From the NCBI GenBank assembly GCA_009792885.1, contig WMCF01000003.1, positions 12,140,465-12,204,464 of the forward strand: a stretch of DNA of 64,000 nt, read 5' to 3'. Under the pieces are notes generated by a model. That model was not told the origin of the DNA. It ran no database searches and was given only the letters and a program-made list of their open reading frames with translations. Every line of letters begins with the position of its first letter. The first letter of the stretch is position 1. The translations under genes were made by a program, and so were the position numbers. The DNA is from Eremophila alpestris peregrina. Taxonomy: Eukaryota > Chordata > Aves > Passeriformes > Alaudidae. Shown one piece after another: positions 14,617 through 26,895 of the stretch.

Positions 14617-16014
14617 AAATAGTAAAATCTCGAAGTAATTAAAATCTAAGAAATATTCTACAATAATATGATGGTCTTTATTTGCCTTTTTAACTGGAAA
14701 ATGGCACTGTAACTTTTGTCTTGGATGAAGTATGAGCACTGCAGTAATATTTTTCTTTTTAAGATCCTTTCACAAGCAAAGAACAGAACATACAGAATTG
14801 TAAGTCATATCAGATGTTAGCACAGATCAGCCTATCCCCATTTCCCTAAAATGAAAGACATCTATATGCATGAAGCATTTTGGTAACCTCTAAATCAAAA
14901 CTTAATTTTGTAATACTAGAAACTTACGGAATTTACCTTTTTAAACAAAATGGATAAAAGACGGCTGACTAAATATGTCTATTAAAACAAAGCATTAATT
15001 AAGTTTAACACGTTGCATCTAGAAATATGTCTAAATTTACCACTGAAAAAAAAAATATATGAACCAGAAATATTTTCTTGCTCCAATACGTTTTCACATT
15101 GTGACAGATGTTTTGCAGAAAATATGCTAAGTGTCTGAATACACAAAATGAATCTTAAGTGCATGAACTCAGAAGCGCATCAAATATAACCAAAAGTCTA
15201 ATAAGCTAAAGTAGACAAAACTTACCAACTTCAAGTAAAATATTTGTAGCTTTTGATTAGAGTAAAACTGTCAATTGAAAACAAATCCTACAAAGGCTGA
15301 GGTGGTTAATATTAACCCCACTGTGGGCCTCTTAATTTCAGTAACAGGACTTACAATATATAGAGTAACATGATGTAACAGCCTTTGCCAGACTCAGGTC
15401 CTACTTCAGCTGCTGTAGGCACTTCTGAAAATGGAAAGTCTATGCCAAAATGTACATAAGAGGTTTAGTCCTTTGCCATTTCTTGCCTAAAATAAGTTTT
15501 CCATCTCCATAATGTTAATTATTACATTAAAATCTTTTAAAAGTGTCAGATTGTAGTTTGGACTTCATCTTAATACTGAGAAATAAAAATAATAGACATT
15601 AATGAAGAAATAGAAAGGTGACAGCCTTTGGCTGTAGAGAACACATGGGGCTCTAATAATTTTCTCAAGGCAGAGAGCTGACAGTTACACTCATTGGGTT
15701 TTACATGTTCTATGGCCTGAGTATTTTTCATTCAAAACAGCTTTATTAACAATCTGAGAGCACAGAAAAACAAGAAAAAATAATCCTGCTATAAAAACTG
15801 GCATCCTCCTTTTTTACTTTTTGCAATAATTTTCTTTATATAAAACATTAGCAAAGAAAAATAATGTTTGGGCATGAGGTGGATGCACAGCATGCATGGT
15901 TGTTTTAAACAAGGGAATTATCTATCCAGCTGAATGGAAGTCCACGAACACCAAGCAATATAATCAAGTCAAAATTATTATTGTCTCAATGAAGCACTTG
16001 GGATACTGTTTGAG

Positions 16015-16076
16015 CACAAGGACCTCAATATGTTAGGTACTGTACAACTGTACAAATAAACCACAAGGACAACCCC
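16015..16076 (+). repeat. Ancient amniote interspersed repeat fragment
   Basis: CAAGGACCTCAATATGTTAG followed by GTACTGTACAA and CCACAAGGACAACCCCT resembles a known reptile/bird dispersed repeat. It lies next to a T-run and the palindromic repeat at 16,149. Confidence 0.4.
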
Positions 16077-16148
16077 TCTTTTTTTTTTTTTTTTTAAACT
16101 GGCAGAAGCCCAGTGTACCTCTGTTGATTTCAGATGTATTAGGAAGGA

Positions 16149-16223
16149 GGGGCCTGATCCAAAGCTCACTGAAGTCAACCAAAGTCTCTTTCTGTTGATT
16201 TAACAGGCTTTGGATTAGTCCCT
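16149..16223. repeat. Ancient palindromic interspersed repeat (copy with intact inverted ends)
   Basis: GGCCTGATCCAAAG at 16,151-16,164 faces CTTTGGATTAGTCC at 16,208-16,221, with an ACTGAAGTCAA core between. This family is familiar from turtle, crocodile and bird DNA (core ATTGAAGTCAATGG); I do not know a firm family name. Confidence 0.55.
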
Positions 16224-19086
16224 AAATAAGAACAGATTTTGGCTCAGCTAAAGGATTTCACTTAAGCCCTCTGCTTGTTCAAGCATCTAGTAGGAGCTAA
16301 GAGAACACTGCGGTCCTTCTGAGTAGGAGGCTGTGCTCATTCCAAACTATCCCCTTTAACAGATGTACAGGGTCAGGAGTCCCACGAAATGGAGAACCAT
16401 CAGTAAGCGGTAAATCTGAGGTGCGAGGAGTTAGGAAGGAAGCCTCAAGCTGAAAATTTTTGATTTGTGCTATTTGTGCGATGTTCCATCCTCTTTAGGC
16501 GGGAGTGTAAAATTAGAGAGGGAGTTCATGTGAGTTTCCCAATTTTACGCTCGTAAATTATTTAAAACCTTAGCACCAAGTCCTGCAATAAAATTATATG
16601 TGCATTTGCCATATTCCCTCTGCTGAACTCCTTGCGAATGAGGGCTGCCTTTAGTCAAGGTATGGCCAACTTGCAGCTGTACGTGAAGAGGCCCAAGGAA
16701 AATTTAAACATACGTTAATTGCTTAAACAAGTGTTACCATGGTAAGCTAGTGGGCATAACCCAAGACTACAAGGAAAAGTGCACTCTTTACTTATTTAAG
16801 AATTAAATGCCAGGGTTGTCAAAAAATTTCATGGTACAAATCACATATTAATGGAGAATTTGCTGAATTCCCCTGTTTCGCTTTCATGGCTGCTCCACCA
16901 ATCCTTGTCAGTTATGGCAAATGCTTTGTTTACACAAGAAAATAGAAGACCCCAATCCTAGCCTGTGCATGAGGAATGTATAGTGCCAAGGGTGTACAAA
17001 GGTAACCATCCATAAAATAATTTGAGCTCATTCCATGAGTTATGAGGCCAGCAGTTTAGGACAGCACTCAGTGCAAGTTTGAGCATCTGGAGTTAGCAAT
17101 GGACTTCAGCCTCAGAGCAGCTGGGAAGTCAGTGAAGCAGGCGGAAACCACTTTGTCTTGCTCTTTCCTGGGCTCACTGCCCCGGCTGTAGGTAGGAATG
17201 GGGTCATCAGGGCCATTGTGCCAACTCTGCCACCAGACAATGGCCCTGTTCTAGCTCCTTATGCCAGGGTAAAGACAGCTTCACAAATAACCTAAAACCA
17301 GACAGGCTATGGGGCTGTCACTTATAAACCACCCATATGAATCAGTAGAAAACAAAGAATCATTTACTTTGTCCAACACCACACCTACCTGAATTAATGT
17401 AGAGTACAATCAAACAGAAGCGATCAAATTCCTTTGAGTTTACTGCAAAGCTTTAATCTCTCCAGCAGAGAAATTTTCAAAACTGTTGTCATTTCAAGAA
17501 ATTAACTGAACTGACAGCACAAAATAATTTTTCTCTGAAGTCCAATTTAACATATAAAAACCACCAGAGGAAAAGAATTATCCAAAACTTTGTCCTGCAA
17601 ATATAAAAAACCCAGTGCTTATTAACATTTGTCCTCTAGAATGTAGGGTATGATGAAATTTTGCTCCAAAATATATCAGAAAGTATTAGAACTTCATGGC
17701 TGTCTTTTTGTAGATCCTTAGATGTCTTAATGGCAGTAGTTCCTATAAATTATAAAAAACCTAACAGGGGTTTTTTGTGTGTGTGTATTTGTTTTTTAAG
17801 ATAGGAGAATAATTCTCTGCTTTCATTCATTTGGATTCATTTGACCCCAACTTTGCATACCTGAAAGCAGTAGCACTCCTGTTCTTGCTACAGATTCCAT
17901 GAAAGAAGGATCAAGATCTTATGGGAATAGTGCCTTTTTCTTCTCTCCTCTGAGAAGTAAGAACTGCTTTTAACTGACTCACACTGCCTTCCTTCAAACC
18001 TTCTCTGGACAGTCCTCCAATGAACAAAAGACAGATTTTTCATGAGTACTGTAACTGTGATCAAGACACCTAACTGGTGCACATTAAAATATCCTTATCA
18101 TATATTCTAATAATATATTAAAATGTTATTCTTAGGTTCTGTAGAAAGCCAAGCTGCCAAATCTAGATTGGTGTGCTTAAGACTAAAGATGGTAATAAAC
18201 CAGTAACACAAAAAGGTTATCAATTCCCTCTCAAACAGATAAGATGTATATCATAATTAACAAAAAACACCTACATAGGAAGCAGACTATTCATGATACT
18301 GCTGCCATCTCTGATGCCCTAAGCTTTTATTCTTAGCCACCACTGCCTTTGCATCTGCTGAAAACTCACAGGCAACAAAGCAGGGGGTATACTACATCTT
18401 CTCATGCCAGGATGAGAAAAATCAATGTCCATGTTTAAAAGACAGGGCTATTGATGTGCAAGGTCACTAAGCATCACAACCTGTTCTATAGCTGTAGAGT
18501 ACTAAGGAATTCCTAAAGAAGAAAAAAAAAAAAAAAAAAGCAGTGCATTTTATAATCTTGTCTAAAACCAACATTACCCTTGAGTCCCTAGGAGGTAAAT
18601 ACGAACACAGAATCCAAGTTTTCCTTGGTCTGCAATTGCTATGCTTGTTCGTGGGGAGAAAAACAAAACCACTAAACAAGGAATACCCATATACAGTGAT
18701 ACAATGATTTTTCAAATATTGAAAACACCACTTTAGACTTTTTTCATCTTTATGGAAATGTCACTAAAGAAGTGGTGATGTAACACATGCCATCCTTTTT
18801 TTACTACTTCATAAGCCTTGTTCGTTAAAAACAAAGTTATAATACAAAGTTAAAAGATCAAGGCTATTTCATTCATGTTTTCATCTTTGTGGAAAAAAGA
18901 GGAAGTAATTTTAAATAGAAAAAATACAATAATTTACAATTGAAGTATATCCAGAGCTTATTTTATGCAATTCAAGGAGACCAACAGAAGAACACACTTG
19001 AATTTTCTACATAAACATGTCTTCCTGGAATATCCGAGCAGTCCACAACAACAGATAACCATCCCATACAATTCATGGAACTCCAG

Positions 19087-19185
19087 TGCCCACTGTACAG
19101 ATGGGGAAGAACACATGTCAGAGAGGGCACATAACTTACACAAGGTTCCCTCAGATTCAGGTCTGCAGTTATTTGCTCCTGGGTG
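19087..19185 (+). repeat. MIR-like (CORE-SINE) remnant
   Basis: Matches the MIR consensus in order: CACTGTACAGATGGGGAA, CAGAGAGG, CATAACTTACACAAGGT, then a degenerate tail ending near TTTGCTCCTGG. MIR elements predate the mammal-bird split. Diverged; lies in MEIS2 intron 7 and antisense to the gene. Confidence 0.5.
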
Positions 19186-20317
19186 AACAGACACACCTTT
19201 ACCTCACAAAAAGCTGAGAAGCTACAGGGGAGCCCACCAAAATAACAGATGTCTTCCCAGTGACCACACTTGTTATTTGGATAATGCCTGCAGGTAGTGG
19301 GATAATTAAGGTGGCCGTCACTGCTCCCCTGTATTATTCTACCTTTACGACTACACTGCTTGTTTTTACAGCTCACATAACTCCAGAAAGTTGCAAGTCC
19401 AAATTTCTACATGTGTTTTCAGGTGTACTTTGTTATTCTTGTAAACATTTTTAAATACTCTTTTACATTTACTGCATGCACAAAGACTCTCACAAAGCAG
19501 TAGAAACCACTGGTTAAAATGGCAATCATTTATTTGAAGATGATATCCTAAACATATAGACACTCATCTGATTTTAAAATTCCTCAGATTATCAAGACTC
19601 ACATGAAGATGGCCTGATTTTTTTTTGTGAATGAAAAATCTATCTGAATTATACAATAACGTAAGTGAATAGGAAGGTGTAAAATAGGAGAAATTACTCA
19701 CTTTAGCCTACACAAATCTTCCCGCAACTTCAGCTCCAACTTTAACAACCTGTAGTACTTGTTACTAGAAATCATACTAAGAAAGTATATTTAGACACCA
19801 GATTTAGGTTTATTCATACCCTGCAATCAGTTACTTAAATGAGAAGTGATTTTATAAATGAAAAACATTTTACAGTAATTCAAAATCAGAATGGTTTGAA
19901 AATTCAGAACTGTAAACAAATGCATCAAATGACATTAAGAGTCAGATAAACGCAGCTGTCAAATCTTCTTCACCTGTCCTACTTCCCTGGCTATACAGAT
20001 ATAAAAGCTGTAAGAATCACCGAGTGGTTAGCGCTCCTCTTCTCAGGCAAAAAGACAAGGCATTAAGACAAAAGGGCAGCATACTACAATGTGTAGTGCC
20101 ATAATGCAGTGTTTGATGCTCTAGAGGGCCTTCAACAAGTACTGTACAGCAAAAAAATCAATCGAAAATCAGCATGATAACAGAGCATGAGTTGCCCTGT
20201 AATAGCCCTAAGCCCCACAAGGCTACCGGGGTCCCTTTCATTCACCAGGCTGCCCTGAGCTGGGTGAGCCTGCCCTCCTGCCTCGAGCAGGTCGGTGCCT
20301 CTCACCATGGCTTTCAC

Positions 20318-20849
20318 CTTCATTCTGGCTCTGGTAGGGGTAAAGATAATTTTCTCCACAGTGGCTATTATGGGGCCATGTTTTCGATTTGTGCTGGAAA
20401 CAGTGCTGATAACACAGGGGTAGGGTTTTTCTATTGCTGAGCAGCACTTGCACCGTTTCACCAGCACAGAGGCCGGAGTGCAAAAGAACTTGGGAGGACA
20501 CACACCTGGGATAGACCCCAGCTCACCAAAAGGATATCCCCACACCATATGGTGTATTGCTCACCATATAGAGCTGTGGAAAAGAAAAAGAGAAGATGCC
20601 CAGAGTGATGTAATTGTTGCCCCAAGTCACTCTTATGCATGATGGAGCCCTGCTTCCCTTGAAATGGCTGAATACCTGTCTGTTAAGGGAAAGTACTCAA
20701 TGAATTCCTTGTTTTGCTTTACCTTTTATATTGTCTTTATCTCAACCCATTATTTTTTTCACTTTTACCCTTCAGATTCTGTCCCCCATCTCACTGGCAG
20801 GGGGGATGGGCAAATGATTGAGCTGTCAGCTGGGGCTAAACTACAACCA
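20318..20849 (+). mobile_element. Solo LTR of an avian endogenous retrovirus
   Basis: About 530 nt resembling a bird-wide LTR family by remembered blocks, in order: GGCT...TTAATTTTC-like start, GGATTTGTGCTG (one change), GTGCTGATAACACAGGG, TATTGCTGAGCAGC, AACTTGGGAGG, GGATAT..CATATGGTGT, TGATGGAGCCCTGCTT, GAAATGGCTGAA, GAATTCCTTGTTTTGCTTT, CTTTATCTCAACCCA, and a GCTGGGGCTAAAC end. No gag, pol or env remnant flanks it, so it is a solo LTR. Both ends are mutated; CACCAT occurs at 20,303-20,308 and 20,855-20,860 and may be the target duplication, but this is uncertain. It lies antisense to MEIS2 within intron 7. I do not assign a subfamily name. Confidence 0.8.
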
Positions 20850-21369
20850 CCTCGCACCATAAGGGAAATTGACAGTGGTTCTTTTAAACTTTTAGAAGTG
20901 GAATTTTATTTTTCTTGGCATAGATTTGAAGGCTTTCATTTCTTTCTCTCTCTTTCTCTTTTTTTTTCTTTTATTTTACTTAAATAAATCTCTCCTCTAA
21001 GCAAACCTACTGATTTTGGACTTTAAACATCCTCAGCATTAAACAGATCCCTCCAATCCTATGGCTGAAGTTACAGAGGTGACTCTTCTGTCACGTTTAA
21101 CAAAGTACAAGTTTAGATGTACAAGAGAAAGAAATACTGTTCAATTCCATGCAAATTGTTATGCATGCAACAAAATGGGCCTACAAATATTTCACTCATA
21201 TGGTGGGTTTAATTTCAATATTTCTTTAATTACTTTCCAACAGTGTCTGGTTTCTGTTAAATTTACGCTAGTACTTGGCATTTGATGCAACCCCAAAAAG
21301 ATAAGATACATATGTCCCCTCTTCACAGTCTTGGCATTTTTACCTTAACTCAGGCATTGAAGGGATTGG

Positions 21370-21635
21370 TTTGAAAAATTACCTTGCTGATTGGATGGGT
21401 TTTCTGGTAAATATATTGCATTAATTCTGAATATGACATAAGGTATACAAACGTTCTGTCTGACTCGACAGCAACATATCATGGCTTAAGGAGGACACAT
21501 ACGCTGATCTCTGTGAGCAAAGAAAGAGCTAATTGGGAGTTAGATTCGGTGTGATTATCAGCTTGTTTATGATAAGGGAGTACTCTTCTGAATAGCACTG
21601 TAAATTCATTCCCTGATTGTGGTGTTAAACCACAG
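21370..21635. promoter_or_regulatory. Candidate conserved noncoding element in intron 7
   Basis: Complex sequence with TGATTGGAT, GCATTAATTC, AGCTAATTGGG and GTGATTATCAGC; ends at a C-rich tract. Enhancer-like composition only. Confidence 0.25.
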
Positions 21636-21639
21636 CTCA

Positions 21640-21669
21640 CCCCTCCCCCCCACCCCCCACCCCCCCTTT
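21640..21669 (+). repeat. C-rich tract in intron 7
   Basis: CCCCTCCCCCCCACCCCCCA pattern then a T-run; low complexity only. Confidence 0.8.
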
Positions 21670-23398
21670 TATTTATTTGGTTAGAAGGGGCTTTAAACTA
21701 TTTTAAGCAGATGACAGTGTCATGCTTTGATTTTCGTCCATCTTAAAAAATAAATCAGCTACTTGAGCCTGATGTCAAATTCCATTTTCAAATTGGAGAA
21801 AGGCACATTTTAAGTGTTTACTATAAGAACACATTTGGGTAATTTTTCCCCATGTCATTATGAACATTAGACTGACCCAATTAATATGAAATGTTTCTAT
21901 GCTGCTGGAACAGACCGTGTTACAGAAAGAGCCATTTGCACAACCTGTTCATGATTATGGGCCATAAGGACACAAAGATGGCATAGACATTTGTGGACCA
22001 TCTGAATTCTTACAGAGGAACGGGAAAGAGGAAAAAAAAAATTTTTTTGTTAGCTGACTGTTGTGGGTCATGTTTTTTAATCCAGAGTATTGGACATGTA
22101 ACACAGCAACAAGAGCTGATCATTTTGTTTAATCACCTTTTGGATCTGTGCCAGATGGTCTCTATTGAGAGCGCTGCAAACAGAGAGAGATGAACTGCGT
22201 CTAACATGCCACTAGAGCTTTCCCGTAAATGTCTGAGAACTGAATCCAACAAGAATTTAGTCTCAGAGCAGAAAGGGATACATTTAAAAACTATGTGCAT
22301 TAACTATACTTTTCCCCATAGAATCCTCACTTGGCATGAATAATTTACCCTCTCTTATGCTAATGGGATCATGAAAGTATCCCTGTGTCTTTAGTGCAGC
22401 TATTCTCAGCTTTCAGTAATTACCCCACCCAGTGAAAATAACATGGCTCCTGCAGCTGAACGGCCCTACCAGTACCTGGCAATTACAAAGATCATGGCTG
22501 ACAGAGGAGTGTCCAGAGATGGACACACAAGCTTCGGCAGCCTCAGGAGCAGTTTGAAAAATTAAAAGCCTTCCACTGCGAACATTTCCGTAGTTGCTTA
22601 GGATCAACATGGAGAGAACAGCTCCTGCAAGGGCATTTTTATTTTTTAAGGACGACACAGAGTATTCCAATGTACGGTTCAGGCACCCCCATATTAAGAA
22701 ATAGAAACATTTCTTGGTCATCAAGAGTTAAAATAAAGCTTATGGGTTGGGTGTTTTTTTTTTTTTTTTTAATGAGAGCTGTCTTAATAAACAAGCAGGA
22801 GAGAATTAAGAAGTCAATTAATGAGTGTCCTTCGGTATCTGACAATTTTATCTGCTACACAAAGGAAACCCTGTAGTATTTCATTAATGAAAAGTTTTTA
22901 TAAAACCATTACAAAGAACTAGGCTTTGACCTCTGTCCATAGCACTCCATGTTAGGTAGTTCACTATGTAAAAATTATCAGGCTAAAACATCTGGGAAAG
23001 AAAGCTATGAAACAGCAGGGAACGTGGCTGGTTTATTGTTTATCTTTTGTTTATGAGGCAGTATTCAAGTTTAATTACTACTCTAAATTAAACTCTAACA
23101 GGCATCAGGAGACATCCCTTTACACAACTATGTTAAAAAAAAAAATATCCAGAGATTCCAGCACTGGATCTTTCAAATAAATTGGTATATATAGGAAGAA
23201 ATTAGTCTGTAACAACACAGGAAGATATTTAAGCACTTAATACTGTATATTTGAATCTGTTGCATTTTCAAGCCATTAATTGTAGCAAACATACAATTAT
23301 AATTTAGTGAATGGAATGTTATCTAGCATTTGGAGGCAAATTGGGCTAGGCTGAATAGAATCTGAGATGGAAGGAATGGCCTAAGGGGGAATCCTACC

Positions 23399-23444
23399 TT
23401 TGTATTTTGAAATACAAATACATAAATATATATATATATATATA
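23399..23444 (+). repeat. Inverted repeat followed by (TA)n microsatellite
   Basis: TTTGTATTTTGAAATACAAA at 23,399-23,418 is a perfect palindrome with a 2-nt centre, followed by an alternating TA run of about 20 nt (23,425-23,444). Confidence 0.85.
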
Positions 23445-24651
23445 CGTGTTTTAAAATACCCAGAAACATGAAATCAGAGACAAACCTCTCCACAGTAACA
23501 ATCTCTCAACTAAAATCATGTAGTTTTTTTCTCTGAACATTCACATACAAAAGCAGAGGAAAGAGTTCACTATGTTTACCATAACAGTAAGTGACCAGTT
23601 TTGGATGAACTTAGCTGTAGGAAAAAATAAAAGTTGAAAGCAACTAGCAAAAGATTATTCCAGATGGCATCTGTCATATTGTATTTAGGGTTATTTTAAA
23701 GAGATTACTACCACTATGAAAACATTCCATTGACAGAGTTTTACTAGGCTACATTTGAAACCCCAGCAAAACATACTACAAATATGGAAGTAAACGTGTA
23801 TGTAGATTTTTATCCATATCTAAATATACAAACCGGCATGGATTAAAAGGTAAGACTGAGGTGAATAACTTGAAGACAAGTATAATATTTTAAACACCAC
23901 ACATACACTCTCTAAGCTGTGATTTAATAAAAGGTGAGGAATCTGCAGTTGCTACCAGCCTGATTATTAGAAAACTGTACAGTGAAGTGAAAATTCACTA
24001 TGAAATTTTGATGCTACTTATTGAACAGTGGGTATGGACACACATCTTCTTGAAGTTATTGTTTAATTGCTGGAGTCAGCAAACATTTATTTTTTTCACA
24101 CAATAGACAGAAATAAAAGAAAGGATGAGAGGAGATCAAAATTTGACTATATTTAGCTAAGCTGGTTCTGGCATGATCATGGTTAATGTGCATGTGGTGT
24201 GCAGTGTGAGCTCAGCAGTTACTGGGCCAACTGTCTCAGTATTTCTGGGAATTCTGCCTATTCACAGTGCAGGGATTGTTCAATTGCTGCAAAATGTACA
24301 AAATGAATTTTACAAAAATGAATTGTAAGGAAGGCCCCATTACAACGATTTTACAGCAAAGATGTCAACATCAATTTTTCTTTCATGCATAGCTAATGAT
24401 TAAAACAACATATTCCATTTGCCTAAGAATTTATTTCTTATTGGCACATCAAAATATTGAAATCAAAGTTATCTTTACTCTACCCTTATTACTCATTGCT
24501 GCTGAACCCACACCATTGTTCAAACCATGAAAAAATAAAGCAAACTTGGCAAGAAATACTTAAAACAAAGGCTCATCAATATTCTCCAATTTGTCAACAT
24601 CTCAATTACAGCAATGGAAAAAATGTAAATTTCATGTGCTTTGAACACTAA

Positions 24652-24740
24652 GGGGTCTATTCTTCTGTCAGTGCACATGCGTAACTCCCATCACCATTAA
24701 TGGGAATTACTCATACATATCAACACAAGGACGGGCCCCT
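24652..24740. repeat. Ancient palindromic interspersed repeat copy
   Basis: GTAACTCCCATCACCATTAA followed by TGGGAATTACTCA and a terminal GGACGGGCCCC; the centre is a GTAACTCCCAT / ATGGGAATTAC inverted pair typical of the family. Confidence 0.5.
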
Positions 24741-26394
24741 CAAACTTGAAAGGAAAAGATGAATTAATAAGGGCTACTCGCTTCCTGTATCTTTCTCAGT
24801 TGAAAAAAGTCATTGTTCTTTAAGAGTTTTTCATACTTCATACAGTTCACCTTTATGAGAGCTGTGCCTTCTGAAATAATGCATCTCCAGTGAAGCATTA
24901 TTTATTAGCAAGTTTGATTTTTCAGTCTGGATGTTTGAGCCCTTCTATCAGGAATTTTCTTTCTCACGGAAGGCAGCTCTCTTCCAACAAAACCATACCC
25001 TATCGTTTTATAGGTAAAGATACAAAGGAATAAAAATGTGTTCTGAATCTTTATGATGAATATGCATGCTAGCTTCAGCAGGCTTACCATACTTACAGAA
25101 CTAGGAAAAAGAAGTTGTAGCATTAGCTTTTGGATTAGCTTCCACAGACTTTGCATGAATATGTTATTTTTTAATTGTTGCTAACATCAGCATATCCCTC
25201 TCTTTTTTCTAACTACTGGAGTTTGGTTTTAAGCTTTGTGTAATGCCAGTAAAGTTTCCAATCTAATATTAAAATAAACCTTTGGGCATTATCACCAATC
25301 TTGTAAACAAATTTGATTTGTATACTATCATTACTACAGGATGGTATATATTGAATAAGAAATAATACTACTTAATTTTTCCAACAAGCATGAGGCCAGA
25401 GAGTTACCCTGTAATGGATATTTCTTTTCAGTTAATATCTTAGTTGACTTTGTCCTGAACCAGATTATGGAATCTTTGCCAAAGAAAGCTATCGTGGACA
25501 GACATCAAGCTGGCACAGAAGTGCTTCTAAACTACTTTGAGATTTGCCCAAGAGAGTAGCCTCAGATATTATTTATAAAGGGGCAGATCATTCAGCACAA
25601 GTAGTTACATTAAAAAAAAATCAAGCCTAAAAAGCCACACAACAATGAACTGGTGACTCACATGTGTAAAGCAAAGTAGATGTGATTGATATTCATTTAT
25701 ATTTTTACTGCTCTATAACCTATCAGAATTTTCTAATCTCTGGCTTCTTAATTATGATCAAGTTTGTCACCCCAGGTCTAATCCTAAAAAGATGCTGAAC
25801 TTCCTGAAAGGTCCTGAAGGAAGACAGCCTCCATCTGACTTGGATGGATCAGACCCTTTGAGTGAGTGAACTATGAATATGACAAGTCAAGTATACAATC
25901 CTGGTATCATAAAATATGAAACTGAAATTATTCCCTGGTGCCTTCCTGTAGACCACATGTTTTTAAACCTTAAAAAGATTTATTTCCCATTTTTCATGCA
26001 TAATCTGCCATATTCATTATTTGCAATATCCCATAAAGAAATTAAGTAGGAATTAAAGTCTGGGAGCATCATATCCATCACTGTGGTACAAACTGATGCC
26101 AAATTCTAGAAGTCATTTAGCCTTTTATGTAAAGGCAGTGGCTGTTTTCACTTTGTTTCACAAAGAATAAAGAAAACACAATACCCCAGAAGACTTTCAG
26201 ATGTGTTTTTTCCTCTCCAAAGGAAAGGGTGGATGATAAAGCTACACACACCTTTTAATCTTCCACTTAGAGTTTTTACACATATATTCCTTGGCAAAAA
26301 CCCCAGGGTCTTCTCTTTCCCCCCCCCTTCTCTCACCCCCTTTCCTGCCATCTCCCTTGCTATAACTCAGCTAACCCAACAGAACCAGTCAGTT

Positions 26395-26895
26395 TTAAAT
26401 TTCAGTTGGGACCCCGGTGACCTGTTAATGAATCTACAGAGAGGAGAAAAACTCACAGTGTTGAGTTATGCCTGGTGTTGCTAGCTGACTTGGAGTCAGA
26501 AATGCTTGAAGCGTTAACGTAATTGCAAGAATGTGAAAAATGAAGCGTTGGGCTCCTGAGCAAAGCGAAAGGTCAAAGCAAGACCTACACAAAACAAGTC
26601 TCTGGAAGATGGCCTCATTAGACCATTAAATCAGCTTCTCCTTTTTCTCCTTTGTAAGATGTTTAGAGTGTTTTATTTTTATTATTGGATACATTTTAAC
26701 TCTTTCCAGGGCAGGGGGAAAGTTGATCGGACCTACTACATAATTACTAATCTTTAAAATAGTATTATACAGCATTGATTTGCATTTGTGAATCTGAACT
26801 GGGATAAAGTCAATAAACGCTTGGTGGATTACAGATCACTACTACTTTGGTTTGCCAGATGATCAATATGTTGTATAGCTTAGTTTTCTGTTGAA
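26395..26895. promoter_or_regulatory. Candidate conserved noncoding element in intron 7
   Basis: Sequence free of repeats and homopolymers with GTTAATGAATC, GCGTTAACGTAATTGC (26,512-26,526), CATAATTACTAAT and TGATTTGCATTTG (POU-like) motifs. Confidence 0.3.

Noticed and set aside
18972..19376. 134-codon minus-strand frame
   Set aside because: It crosses the MIR-like remnant and has no domain; frames on the opposite strand are open as well.
20015..20060. tRNA-like A-box (CCGAGTGGTTAGCG)
   Set aside because: No anticodon arm, no GGTTCGAATCC B-box and no acceptor stem pairing follow; an isolated chance match.
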